Of a stretch of 64,000 nucleotides of DNA, positions 15,690-24,418 are shown piece by piece. Every line of letters starts with the position of its first letter. Position 1 is the first letter of the stretch. Under the pieces are notes generated by a model. That model saw nothing but the letters and a program-made list of their open reading frames with translations. It ran no database searches and had not been told where the DNA came from. The stretch lies in NCBI RefSeq assembly GCF_022601975.1, contig NZ_JAKVIR010000001.1:62001-126000 (forward strand), in the 5' to 3' direction. The DNA is from Pontibacter sp. E15-1 (GTDB taxonomy: Bacteria; Bacteroidota; Bacteroidia; Cytophagales; Hymenobacteraceae). Both the position numbers and the translations under genes were made by a program.

Positions 15690-18092
15690 CTACAGTCCGG
15701 CCCGTTTTGCGGCGATTTTCACTGACAGCGTGGCGAACACGATCACGCTGAGCGAGCTGATGGGCATGAGTATAGCCGAGGCGATGGGGGAAAACAGCCC
15801 CTGCACCGCCAGCGACAAGCCGATGACATTGTACACCAGCGACACGGCAAACGCAGCCAGGATGATCCGCATGCTTGTTTTGGAGAAGCGCAGGAACTTA
15901 CTCAGCCGGTCGAAGGCGGAGGCATCCAGAATCGCGTCGCAGGAGGGCGAGAAGTTGGTGATGCTGTTGGTCAGGGCTATACCGGCATCGCTCTGGCGCA
16001 AGGCCCCGGCGTCGTTCAGCCCGTCACCCACCATCAACACCTTGTGGCGGTGACTTTGGAGTTGCTGTATGTACTCCAGCTTTTGTACCGGGCTCTGACT
16101 GAAATTGAGCGCTGCCTCAGCCCCCAGCAGTTTCTGCAGGCGCGCCCGCTCATGGTCGTTGTCGCCGGAAAGCACCGCAATGCGCTTGTCGCTCAGTTCG
16201 GTCAGGATGCCTTTCAGGCCCTGCCGATACACATTGTAGAAGGTATAATAGCCCAGCACTACACCGTCCACAGCGATGTATACACTCGTTTTCAGGGAAT
16301 CTGAGGTATGGCCCGGCGCAATGCCCAAATAGGCGGCAGACCCGGCGCGGATGAAACTGCCATTCACTTTGCCCGACACCCCTTTGCCAGCATACTCCTG
16401 AAAATCATCCACATCCGTGGTGTCGGCTGGCAGGCTCTGGAAAATACGCTGGCTGAGCGGGTGCGTGGAGTGGCGCAGCACCGATTTTATACCCTGCTCC
16501 TGGGCACTTGTAAGCGCTTTGCCGGTATAGCCCAACTCCGCAGCGCTGGTCTCGGTCAGGGTGCCCGTCTTGTCGAAAACAACGGTGTCGATGCTGGCGA
16601 GCGCCTCTACCACCGCCGTGTTTTTCAGGTAAAACTTGTTCTTGCCGAACACCCGCAGGGTATGGCCGTGCACAAAAGGCGCGGCCAGCGACAGCGCGCA
16701 CGGGCAGGCGATGATCAGCACTGAGGTAAAGGATTTCATGGCCATGTTCAGGTCGCGCGGCACCCAGTAGGCAAGCGCCCCGGCGGCAATCAGCAGCGTG
16801 GCGATGATAAACCACTTGCCCGCCACGTTGGAATAGGTGCTCACGCGCTGCTCCTCGTTCTTGGAGAACACGCTGTCGTTCCACAGCTGGGTCAGGTAAC
16901 TCTGCGAGACTTCCTTTACCACTTCCAGCTCGATGCTCTCCCCCACCTGCCGTCCGCCGGCGTAAATCACCTCGCCCGCCACCATCTCCACGGGTTCCGA
17001 CTCGCCGCTCACAAAGCTATAGTCAATCCGGGCGGAGCCGCACAGCAAGAGGGCATCTGCCGGTAGCAGCTCCTGGTTGCGGATCCTGACGCGGTCGCCC
17101 ACCTTCAGGTTCCGAACCGCTACAGCAGCTTCCGCCTCATCGCGCAGCACCGTTACCGATACCGGAAAATAGGCGGTATAATCTCTGTCGAAGGAAAGCG
17201 TGTCGTAGGTTTTCTGCTGGAAGTATTTGCCAATCAGCATAAAGAACACCAGGCCAGTGAAGGAGTCGAAATAGCCCGGGCCGGTACCGGTAACGACCTG
17301 ATAGAAGCTGACTGTAAAAAGCGCCAGCAGGCCGGTGGCAATGGGCACGTCTATGTTCACCATCCGCTGTTTTATACCCCCCACCGCCGAAGTAAAGAAA
17401 CCACGCGCACTGTACAGGAGCACCGGCAGCGAGAGCAGCAGGCTCAAATATCCGAAAAAGGTGCCGTATGTGCGCTGCAGCCCGTCTGTCACGGAGAGGT
17501 ACTCCGGGAAAGCCAGCAGCATCACGTTCCCGAAACAAAAGCCCGCGATTCCCAGCTTGTACAGGAGCGTGCGATTCGGCTTGCTGGTCTTCCTGCCATC
17601 TGTGTCGGCCAGGGTAATTTCCGGCTCATAGCCGATCCGGGCCAGGAGCGCCACGACCTCGCGCAGCGTGGTTTGCTGGTGCAGAAAAGTGAGCGAGATC
17701 TCCTTGCGCATGAAATTTACCCGAGACTCTGAAATACCCGGGTTCAGCCTGAAAAGGTTTTCCAGCAGCCAGATGCAGGAGCTGCAATGCATCTGGGGCA
17801 CGTGAAAGGTGAGCTTGCAGATGGAGTCGTTGCGGAAATTGATCAACTGGGCGGCCACGCCGGCATCATCGAGGTAAGCAAAGCGGGCTTCCTGCTGTAG
17901 GGCTTTGCCCGTTATGCCCGGGTTTTGCTCCAGGGTATAATAGGTGCAGAGGTTGTTGTCCTCCAGCAGTTCGTAAACGGTTTTGCAACCGGCACAGCAA
18001 AAGGATTTCCCGTGTGCGAGTATCAGTTCATCAACGCATTCATCCCCGCAATGATAGCAGTACTGAACATCGGTTAGAAGTGCGGTTTCCAT
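15690..18092 (-). CDS. ccoI: CcoI-type copper-transporting P-type ATPase
   Basis: 800 residues. N-terminal Cys cluster (CYHCGDEC, then CCAGC, residues about 12-36) is the P-type ATPase-associated metal-binding region; an HMA-like domain with MHCSSC follows near residue 105. The membrane motif CPCALSLAAPF precedes the phosphorylation site DKTGTLTE; GDGLNDAG completes the ATP-binding region. CcoI/FixI exports Cu(I) for assembly of cbb3 oxidase rather than for copper resistance. First gene of a ccoI-ccoS pair with a tandem FNR-like site 56 bp upstream. It differs clearly from the second P1B ATPase at 21613. Confidence 0.94.
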   Translation of the reverse strand: METALLTDVQYCYHCGDECVDELILAHGKSFCCAGCKTVYELLEDNNLCTYYTLEQNPGITGKALQQEARFAYLDDAGVAAQLINFRNDSICKLTFHVPQMHCSSCIWLLENLFRLNPGISESRVNFMRKEISLTFLHQQTTLREVVALLARIGYEPEITLADTDGRKTSKPNRTLLYKLGIAGFCFGNVMLLAFPEYLSVTDGLQRTYGTFFGYLSLLLSLPVLLYSARGFFTSAVGGIKQRMVNIDVPIATGLLALFTVSFYQVVTGTGPGYFDSFTGLVFFMLIGKYFQQKTYDTLSFDRDYTAYFPVSVTVLRDEAEAAVAVRNLKVGDRVRIRNQELLPADALLLCGSARIDYSFVSGESEPVEMVAGEVIYAGGRQVGESIELEVVKEVSQSYLTQLWNDSVFSKNEEQRVSTYSNVAGKWFIIATLLIAAGALAYWVPRDLNMAMKSFTSVLIIACPCALSLAAPFVHGHTLRVFGKNKFYLKNTAVVEALASIDTVVFDKTGTLTETSAAELGYTGKALTSAQEQGIKSVLRHSTHPLSQRIFQSLPADTTDVDDFQEYAGKGVSGKVNGSFIRAGSAAYLGIAPGHTSDSLKTSVYIAVDGVVLGYYTFYNVYRQGLKGILTELSDKRIAVLSGDNDHERARLQKLLGAEAALNFSQSPVQKLEYIQQLQSHRHKVLMVGDGLNDAGALRQSDAGIALTNSITNFSPSCDAILDASAFDRLSKFLRFSKTSMRIILAAFAVSLVYNVIGLSLAVQGLFSPIASAILMPISSLSVIVFATLSVKIAAKRAGL

Positions 18093-18147
18093 CTCAGTTT
18101 TCCTTTATATATGGTATAAAGGTAGCGGGAGGCGCTGTCGGAAAAGA

Positions 18148-18181
18148 TGACAAGTGTCACCCGTTGCCCTGATCCTGATCA
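18148..18181. promoter_or_regulatory. Tandem FNR-like sites upstream of ccoI
   Basis: TGACaagtGTCA (18148-18159) and TGATcctgATCA (18170-18181) are perfect palindromes 22 bp apart, the same order and spacing as upstream of ccoNO. Flanks also match (GAAAAGA before the first, CAGCAG/CAGCAGG after the second). Binding by an FNR-type activator is inferred. Confidence 0.72.
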
Positions 18182-18225
18182 GCAGGAAAAGGTGCCGGGG
18201 TTGTTTTTGATTGGGGTATACGGCA

Positions 18226-19602
18226 TTAAATGGACTTGCTGAACACCTGCTGCTCGGCAGTGTTCGCCGTTTCGCGCAGCCTGCGGTCGAATTTGGCGCA
18301 CACGTTGCGCACAAAGGCCTGGCCCGCCGCGGTTATCGTGAGCCTGTCTTCTGAAAGCACGATCAGTTGCTCTTCGGCCATCTGCTGCAGCTCCGCCAGG
18401 GCGTTGGCGTCTACGCTCTGCAGCAGCCTCTCGTTCAGCTCAAGCTCACCGCGACAGGCAAGCTGTAGGATGGCCTCTTTCAGCAGCAGGTCTTCTTCGC
18501 TCAGAAAGTGCCCTTTCAGCGCGGCCAGTTCTCCGGCGGCTATCGCTTGCTGGTAGGCCTCCACCGTTTTCAGGTTCTGCATGTAAGCATACCTGGCATC
18601 GCTGATAGAGGACGTGCCCAGGCCAAGGAGCAGTTCTGTCGGGCATGTGGTATAGCCCATAAAGTTGCGGTGCAGCTCCTTCCGCTGGTATGCCTTGTAC
18701 AGGGCATCCTGCGGCAAGGCAAAGTGATCCATGCCGATGTCGGTATACCCGAGCGCCCGGAATCTTCGGAGGCCGAGCTCGTAAAGGGCGCGTTTCGCGG
18801 CGTTGTCGGGCAGATCTTTTTCGGCATAGCTGCGTTGGCCCGGCTTTACCCAGGGCACATGCGCGTACGAGTAAAAGGCAATACGGTCCGGCATCAGCGC
18901 AGCCACCTTGTCAATCGTGTCGCCCACGGTCTCCAGGGTCTGGTGAGGCAACCCGTAGATCAGGTCGAAATTCACGGACGCGTAGCCGATGCTGCGGGCC
19001 GCTTCGGTAACGCGCCTCACGTTTTCGAAGGGCTGCACACGGTTGATCGTGACCTGCACTTTCGGGTCGAAATCCTGAATACCGTAACTCACCCTCCGAA
19101 ACCCAAGGTCATAGAGCGTTTGCAGGTGCTCGGCCGTGGTGTTGTTCGGATGGCCCTCGAAGCTGAACTCTTTTTCCGGGTGAAATTCTGCCCCGGCATA
19201 AATCCCCTCCAGCAGTTTGCGCAGGTTCGCCGGTTTGAAAAAGGTAGGCGTGCCTCCGCCCAGGTGCACCTCGCGCAGAATGGGCTTTTCGGGAAAATGG
19301 CGCGAGTACTGCCCCCACTCCCGCAAAACAGCCTGTATATACCCCTCCTCTACCCCGTGGTTTTTAGTGATCCGGGTATTGCAGCCGCAATAGGTGCAAA
19401 GCTGCTCACAAAACGGCAGGTGTATATACAGGCTTATACCCTTCGTGGCATTCGAGGCGACAAAGGTATGTTTTACCACGTCCATCCAGCGCTTTGCATC
19501 GGGCGCGGCCTGGCTCCAGTAAGGCACGGCAGGGTAACTGGTATAGCGCGGTGCGGGCACGTTGTATTTCTGAATCAGAGACTCTTTTTGCGTATGCTGC
19601 AT
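18226..19602 (-). CDS. hemN: Oxygen-independent coproporphyrinogen III dehydrogenase
   Basis: About 458 residues. Radical SAM enzyme with CEQLCTYCGC (Cys-x3-Cys-x2-Cys, residues about 62-71), the glycine-rich LGGGTPTFF and the N-terminal YNVPAPRYTSYP typical of HemN. It decarboxylates coproporphyrinogen III to protoporphyrinogen IX without oxygen, supplying heme under low oxygen, which fits the cbb3 genes nearby. I start at MQHTQKESL (19602); ATG 19614 would add four residues. An FNR-like tandem site lies about 70 bp upstream. Confidence 0.95.
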   Translation of the reverse strand: MQHTQKESLIQKYNVPAPRYTSYPAVPYWSQAAPDAKRWMDVVKHTFVASNATKGISLYIHLPFCEQLCTYCGCNTRITKNHGVEEGYIQAVLREWGQYSRHFPEKPILREVHLGGGTPTFFKPANLRKLLEGIYAGAEFHPEKEFSFEGHPNNTTAEHLQTLYDLGFRRVSYGIQDFDPKVQVTINRVQPFENVRRVTEAARSIGYASVNFDLIYGLPHQTLETVGDTIDKVAALMPDRIAFYSYAHVPWVKPGQRSYAEKDLPDNAAKRALYELGLRRFRALGYTDIGMDHFALPQDALYKAYQRKELHRNFMGYTTCPTELLLGLGTSSISDARYAYMQNLKTVEAYQQAIAAGELAALKGHFLSEEDLLLKEAILQLACRGELELNERLLQSVDANALAELQQMAEEQLIVLSEDRLTITAAGQAFVRNVCAKFDRRLRETANTAEQQVFSKSI

Positions 19603-19670
19603 TTTTCTGCGCATAAAAGATTTGACTTTTACACTCCGGCAAAGTACAGCGAAATCAGCCAGTGCCTGAC

Positions 19671-19704
19671 TGATGCCCGACAGGCGAGGGAATGATTTAT
19701 ATCA
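19671..19704. promoter_or_regulatory. Tandem FNR-like sites upstream of hemN
   Basis: TGATttatATCA (19693-19704) is a perfect palindrome; 22 bp nearer the gene is TGATgcccGACA (19671-19682), with one mismatch in its second half. Order and spacing repeat the ccoNO and ccoI promoters. Confidence 0.6.
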
Positions 19705-20117
19705 CTTTTCTGATAATCCTGGTTCCGGATGGGTTGGCTGGTGGGTTGGCTAACCAGGCTCTGCTACGGCCTAAGTTTATATCTCATACCTACCTCATAC
19801 CTACTCAGCGTCAAGAGCGACACACCGAAGTATGCACCGCCTTATGTATTACAGCGTAGCTGCTGAATCAGCCCAGTATTTTGGCCCCGGTTCATTAGGC
19901 AGATGGCCTTTTTATACTGAAGATGACTGGTGAGGTAGCTACAACTCGCATAAAACGGGTCGTGTAGGTTTTTTTTCTGTAATAAATAAATAAATTTTTG
20001 CCTCCCCCCCTGGTGGTTGATGTACATTGCTTAGAACCATTAAATAAGGCACGGTTTGTTTTCATACAGTGGTTTAGCTGCTGTGCCTGCAGGATTTTAT
20101 TTAAAAATTATAAAACT
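19705..20117. other. Intergenic region between hemN and the Cys-rich gene
   Basis: This divergent gap carries the hemN regulatory sites on its left and presumably the promoter of the Cys-rich gene on its right. I see an AT-rich stretch (AATAAATAAATAAATT near 19980) but no convincing TAnnTTTG box and no gene. Confidence 0.3.
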
Positions 20118-20441
20118 ATGAAGAAGGTCAGCAAAGAGATGCAAGCGTGCATCGACGCATGTTACCGCTCCGTTACAGCCGCCAAAGTCTGCTTAGACGT
20201 ACATATGGGGGAGCCAGATATGAAAAAATGTCACCAGCTCTGCCTGGATGCCATTGATATGGCCACAGCCTGTGCCAGCATGTGCGCAGCTAGTTCCGAC
20301 TACGTGAGACAGGTTGGCAAGCTGTGCGCCCAGGTGTGCAGCGATTGTGCAGATGCCTGTGCCAAGTTCGACAGTGAAGTGTGCCAGGAGTGTGCCAAGG
20401 CATGCCGCGACTGTGCCGATAAATGCGGCATGCTGGCGTAG
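20118..20441 (+). CDS. Four-helix Cys-rich copper-binding protein (Csp/DUF326-like)
   Basis: 107 residues containing 16 cysteines in helical heptad-like spacing (CIDACYRSVTAAKVC, CHQLC, CASMC, CAQVCSDCADAC, CQECAKACRDCADKC). This is the DUF326/PF03860 pattern; characterised Csp proteins are four-helix bundles that store many Cu(I) ions inside the bundle. No signal peptide is visible, so a cytosolic store is likely. The ATG is at 20118; the open frame extends upstream without an obvious start. It precedes a CsoR-type regulator gene and a metal ATPase on the same strand, with a MITE inserted after it. Confidence 0.9.
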   Translation: MKKVSKEMQACIDACYRSVTAAKVCLDVHMGEPDMKKCHQLCLDAIDMATACASMCAASSDYVRQVGKLCAQVCSDCADACAKFDSEVCQECAKACRDCADKCGMLA

Positions 20442-20461
20442 GCGCCTTATAGTCTGATTAA

Positions 20462-20622
20462 GAGCGTGCTTAAAATTCATCTTTTGGGCTGCAAACTGTC
20501 CATCGAGGAATCTGACTTAACCTTTTTAGCGCCCCATAGCGTTGCTATTCGGCTCAAATAACGCTTCGCCAGAAACCTTCCTGAACGTTTTTTGCTTTCA
20601 AACACGCAAAGCATACCTGCTC
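20462..20622 (+). repeat. 161-bp MITE, copy 2, with TAA target duplication
   Basis: Begins GAGCGTGCTTAAAATTCAT and ends GCATACCTGCTC, flanked by TAA at 20459-20461 and 20623-20625. It aligns over its whole length with 15138-15298 in reverse orientation. TNA-type duplications fit IS5-family (IS427/IS1031-type) transposition. It separates the Cys-rich gene from the regulator gene and could supply a terminator or promoter (inference). Confidence 0.75.
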
Positions 20623-20695
20623 TAAACATGAAAGACCTGGCAAACTGTGCCGGGTCTTTTCTGTAAACTTGTTTAGCCAAAATTAACGAAGCTTC

Positions 20696-21070
20696 ATGTT
20701 ACCCAAAGATTTAACCAGAGACATAAAGAACCGCCTGAAAAGTATAAGCGGGCAGGTAGACGGTATCACCAGAATGCTGGATGAGGACAAATCACCCAAA
20801 GCCATACTCCTGCAGCTGAAGTCGGTGGAGAGCGCACTGCAGAAAGCGCACCACCTGCTGCTGGACGAGGTGTACCGAAAGACACTAGCCATCCAGATCG
20901 TAAATGCGCGGAACTCCTGCCCGGGCGACTGCGGCAACGAAGACAAGATTGAGGCGCTCCGGCGACAGTTCCCCGACCTGAAACTGGAAGAACTGACGCT
21001 TAAGATGGAGGAGCTAGAGGAACTTACCCAGTGGCTGGAGAAGTACCTGAAAGAAGAAAAAAAAGTATAG
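20696..21070 (+). CDS. CsoR/FrmR-family metal-sensing regulator, atypical ligands
   Basis: 124 residues, helical CsoR/RcnR/FrmR family (PF02583): RLKSISGQVDGITRMLDEDK is the family signature. In copper-type CsoR the ligands are a Cys after EDKY, then His and Cys in DEHLSHC. Here those positions read EDKSP and DEVYRKT, so all three are absent. Candidates instead are His52-His53 and Cys75/Cys79 (CPGDC) in a C-terminal stretch; the last 35 residues are an acidic coiled coil not found in short CsoR proteins. It probably represses the downstream operon and senses something other than classical Cu(I). Followed after 1 bp by a membrane-protein gene. Confidence 0.88.
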   Translation: MLPKDLTRDIKNRLKSISGQVDGITRMLDEDKSPKAILLQLKSVESALQKAHHLLLDEVYRKTLAIQIVNARNSCPGDCGNEDKIEALRRQFPDLKLEELTLKMEELEELTQWLEKYLKEEKKV

Positions 21071-21071
21071 G

Positions 21072-21509
21072 GTGCGCACTCCGCAGAGAAAAGAGCTCCT
21101 GGCGATCGTGCTATTGGCGTTCCCCCTTAACTTACTTTGGGAAAACCTGCATGCACCACTTTATGAGAATGTCCTCCTCTCCATGCAAAAGTTTATGCTA
21201 CTATGCACGCTAGCTGATATCCTGATTACGCTGCTGATCTATGCTTTTGTTGGCCTCCTGCTGCAGGAACCGCGTTGGCTGAGCAAAATGAGCTGGCGGA
21301 AAGTGCTCCTTGCCTTGTCGGTGAGTATGGTAACGGCTGTCACCATGGAGAAAATCCCCTTGCTCCTTGGCTGGTGGGGCTATAGTGCCCGCATGCCACT
21401 GCTGCCATGGGTACAGGTAGGGCTCACACCGTTCCTGCAGATCAGCTTGTTGCCTCTGCTCACTTTATTGCTTGGCTCTTTTTTCTCTACTTTTGGAAAA
21501 CGAGGCTAA
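21072..21509 (+). CDS. Unrecognised four-helix membrane protein
   Basis: 145 residues, GTG start one base after the regulator's stop codon, so almost certainly co-translated. About four hydrophobic segments. Features that look conserved in character are LLWENLHAPLY in the first helix, MEKIPLLLGWWGYSARMP, and GLTPFLQI near the end; Glu, His and Met residues within or near membrane could bind a metal. I do not recognise the family. Given its place between a metal regulator and a metal ATPase, a part in metal transport or sensing is likely, but this is context only. Confidence 0.75.
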   Translation: MRTPQRKELLAIVLLAFPLNLLWENLHAPLYENVLLSMQKFMLLCTLADILITLLIYAFVGLLLQEPRWLSKMSWRKVLLALSVSMVTAVTMEKIPLLLGWWGYSARMPLLPWVQVGLTPFLQISLLPLLTLLLGSFFSTFGKRG

Positions 21510-21612
21510 ATTCAATTTGCACACCCCCCTCCCCTAGGCCATAACTTTCGGCACAATCCCAACCTCGGATTATCGCGCATCACATAAAATTTAAAAACCA
21601 ACCTTTATCAAG

Positions 21613-24009
21613 ATGGCAACAGAAACAATTCAGCTGAAAGTCTCCGGGCTGATGTGCTCGTTCTGCACCATGAGCGTAGAGACTGCCTTAAAACGTTATG
21701 CAGGCATAAAGAGTGTGATGGTTAACCTGGTGCATGGCATTGTGCTGGTGGAGGCCGACACTGCGCAGATAACCAGAGAGCAGCTAACCGAAGCCGTAGA
21801 GCGGCTAGGTTACAGTGTGTCCAGCTCGGAGGTGCAGCAGTACAAGGCCGATGAAGATTTGTTTCAGGTCATTAAGCAGCGGGGCGCTATCGGCATGGCA
21901 CTTTCCATCGTGGATCTGCTGATTGACCCGATCAATATTTTTGGCTTGCCAGCGCTATACAGAGCCTGGTTTAGTTTTGGAGTAGCGCTAACGGTGCTGT
22001 TGTGGGTGGGGTATCCCATCCTTCGCAAAACCATAATGGCCATTAGCCAGCGGGTGATCAATGCCAATGTGTTGCTATCGGCTGGCGCCTGGGGCTCATT
22101 CATCATAGGAACGCTCTCCTTGTTCAGTCCTGACTGGCCAAACTTCCTTCCCGTTGCCTCATGGCTCATGTCGCTGCACCTTTTCTTTGCCTACTTCAAG
22201 TTAAATACGCGCAAGAAAGCATCTGAGGCGGTGCGGAAGCTCCTGTCATTGCAACCTGCCCGGGCAAGGGTGCTGCGTGGAAACCAGTTTGTAGACGTAC
22301 TGACCAAAGATGTTTTGATGGAGGAAGTGGTAGAGGTGCGGCCTGGTGAGCGGATATCACTTGACGGGGAAGTGATCCAGGGTATAGCCAGTGTCGATGA
22401 GTCCAGCTTTACCGGCGAATCTGTGCCTGTCACGAAGGAAAAGGGCAGCGCGGTGATAGGAGGCACACTGAATCTGGACGGAGCCTTGCAGGTAAGGGTA
22501 TCCAAAACCGGGGAAGACAGCTTCCTGAGCCAGATTGTCAGGCTGATGAGTTCAATTTCCGAGCGTAAGCCGCCGATAGAACTACTCGCAGACCGCTTGA
22601 TGAACTATTACGGGCCGGTGGTCTTTATCGTCGCCGGGCTGTCTTTCGCAGCATGGGCTATCTTCACGGGTAATTACACCCAGGCCACGTTGGCACTGAT
22701 CACGACGATCATCATGGGCTACCCTTGTGCACTGGGTATCACAACGCCAATGCTGGCGGCCATTGCAGGAGGCAAAGGTATTTCGATTGGCCTTTTGGTG
22801 AAAGCGAGTGAGGTGTTTTATGGGCTCTCTACGGTAAACACAGTCATATTCGACAAAACCGGCACACTCACCTATGGGAAACCCACTGTAACAAATGTAG
22901 AGACCTTTGGCCAAGAGCGGCTTGAAGTGCTCTCTTTATTGGCGGCAGTGGAGAGTAAGTCAGAACACCCTATTGGACAATCTATTGCTTTTTATGCCCA
23001 GCGCGAAGGTGCAACCAGCCGCGAAGTAGAGAATTTCAGGGCTGTTGCCGGGAAAGGAGTGAAAGCGACCTATCTGGGCGACGAAATACTTGCCGGAAAA
23101 CCTTCTTTTCTGCTTGAAAATGGCATGCGGCTGCCAGAACAAGTCATGAACCGGATTGTCAGTCTTAGTGCCGAAGGCAAGACGGTGATAGGCATTACGA
23201 TGCGGGAAAGCATCATGTGTATTATTGCGCTCCAGGACACCCCTCGGCGAGGTGCAGCGCGGGCTGTTCAGAAGCTTAATCAGAATGGCATCCATACGGT
23301 AATGCTTACCGGTGACGCGCAGGCCGTTGCCAGCGCCGTTGCCCAGGAGATTGGTATCCGGGAAGTGAAAGCAGAACTGCTGCCAACCGATAAAGTGGCG
23401 GCCATCACTAGCCTTCAGCAGCAAGGCAGAAGAGTGGCCATGGTGGGAGACGGCATAAACGACGCCCCTGCCCTGGCCCAAGCTGACGTGGGCATTGCCA
23501 TCGCAGCAGGAACTGACGTGGCAATTGAGTCGGCAGGAGTTATCCTGATAGGGGATAAGCTAATTGACGTGGTAAATGCCCTAACGCTAGGGAAAGCCAG
23601 CTACCGCACCATGACCGGGAACGTGATCGTGGCGGTGCTTTTTAACGTGGTGGGCATGCTGCTGGCAGCCTTCGGCCTTATTACTCCACTACTGGCCATT
23701 GCCGTGATGATCGTAAGTATATTTGCCATCCTGCTGAACACTCTTCGCATCCGCAGCATTAAACTGGAAAAAGCGGAGGAGACCAGTTCGGAGGCCTTGG
23801 CTGAGGCGGTGTACAAAATTCCCGACATGGTGTGCGAAGGCTGCGCAGGAGCCGTTGCTGCCTGCCTGAAAGAACTGCGTGGCGTAAAGCGTATAAAGCC
23901 GAAAGTAACCCGGAAAGAGGTATACATCAGCTATGAACCCGCAAAAGTGACACCGGAGCAATTGAAAAACGCCATTACCACCGCGGGGTTTACAGCCCTG
24001 GAGGCTTAG
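21613..24009 (+). CDS. P1B-type heavy-metal ATPase with YPC motif and two HMA domains
   Basis: 798 residues. N-terminal HMA domain with GLMCSFC (Cys15, Cys18); actuator motif TGES; membrane metal-site motif GYPCALG (Tyr370-Pro-Cys372) where copper pumps have CPC; phosphorylation site DKTGTLT (Asp414); hinge GDGINDAPA; and a second HMA domain at the extreme C-terminus (MVCEGC, Cys741 and Cys744). The Tyr replacement removes one of the two invariant Cu(I) cysteines, and a C-terminal HMA is unusual. It is an exporter of a soft metal, but Cu(I) is not assured; Hg(II) or another thiol-seeking ion is possible. Downstream are an HMA lipoprotein, a CcdA-like protein and a thioredoxin-like protein. 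Confidence 0.93.
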   Translation: MATETIQLKVSGLMCSFCTMSVETALKRYAGIKSVMVNLVHGIVLVEADTAQITREQLTEAVERLGYSVSSSEVQQYKADEDLFQVIKQRGAIGMALSIVDLLIDPINIFGLPALYRAWFSFGVALTVLLWVGYPILRKTIMAISQRVINANVLLSAGAWGSFIIGTLSLFSPDWPNFLPVASWLMSLHLFFAYFKLNTRKKASEAVRKLLSLQPARARVLRGNQFVDVLTKDVLMEEVVEVRPGERISLDGEVIQGIASVDESSFTGESVPVTKEKGSAVIGGTLNLDGALQVRVSKTGEDSFLSQIVRLMSSISERKPPIELLADRLMNYYGPVVFIVAGLSFAAWAIFTGNYTQATLALITTIIMGYPCALGITTPMLAAIAGGKGISIGLLVKASEVFYGLSTVNTVIFDKTGTLTYGKPTVTNVETFGQERLEVLSLLAAVESKSEHPIGQSIAFYAQREGATSREVENFRAVAGKGVKATYLGDEILAGKPSFLLENGMRLPEQVMNRIVSLSAEGKTVIGITMRESIMCIIALQDTPRRGAARAVQKLNQNGIHTVMLTGDAQAVASAVAQEIGIREVKAELLPTDKVAAITSLQQQGRRVAMVGDGINDAPALAQADVGIAIAAGTDVAIESAGVILIGDKLIDVVNALTLGKASYRTMTGNVIVAVLFNVVGMLLAAFGLITPLLAIAVMIVSIFAILLNTLRIRSIKLEKAEETSSEALAEAVYKIPDMVCEGCAGAVAACLKELRGVKRIKPKVTRKEVYISYEPAKVTPEQLKNAITTAGFTALEA

Positions 24010-24043
24010 TCCATGTATAAAACTAACCAAAACCAGTTTGCAG

Positions 24044-24418
24044 ATGAAATTAATAACGCAAGTGAGTTCTTTTAGTAGCAAAGTGGCGGTTGTGCCACTA
24101 GTATTGCTGGCTGTTATGCTTGGGGGTTGCTCAGACCCAGAGCAAGTGCCGGGCGCGGCAACGCAGGATCTTTCTGCCTCCAAACTTAAACGTACCACTA
24201 TACCCATTGAGGGGATGACCTGCAATGCCTGCGTGGCCAGTGTCAAGAGCAAGCTTAAATCTTTAGAGGGCGTGCAGCAAATTGAGGTGAGCCTGCAGCA
24301 CCGTAACGTGACCTTTAGCTACCAACCGTCCGAATTGACGCCAAGTCAGGTGCAGCAGGCGATAAATGAGATCGGGTACAAGGCCGGCACACCTATAGAG
24401 GAAGGAGCCAAGCAGTGA
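24044..24418 (+). CDS. HMA-domain lipoprotein (MerP-like)
   Basis: 124 residues: lipoprotein signal with LGGC, short linker, then one HMA domain with IEGMTCNAC. It would be a periplasmic, lipid-anchored metal carrier, handing a soft metal to or from the ATPase or the next membrane protein. The ATG at 24044 is preferred over an upstream TTG. It overlaps the following GTG start by 4 bp, so the two products are probably made in equal amounts and may work together, as MerP does with MerT (analogy only). Confidence 0.88.
   Translation: MKLITQVSSFSSKVAVVPLVLLAVMLGGCSDPEQVPGAATQDLSASKLKRTTIPIEGMTCNACVASVKSKLKSLEGVQQIEVSLQHRNVTFSYQPSELTPSQVQQAINEIGYKAGTPIEEGAKQ

Noticed and set aside
18508-19695. 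Plus-strand open frame of 395 codons opposite hemN
   Set aside because: Antisense shadow of hemN; no recognisable domain and no ribosome site.
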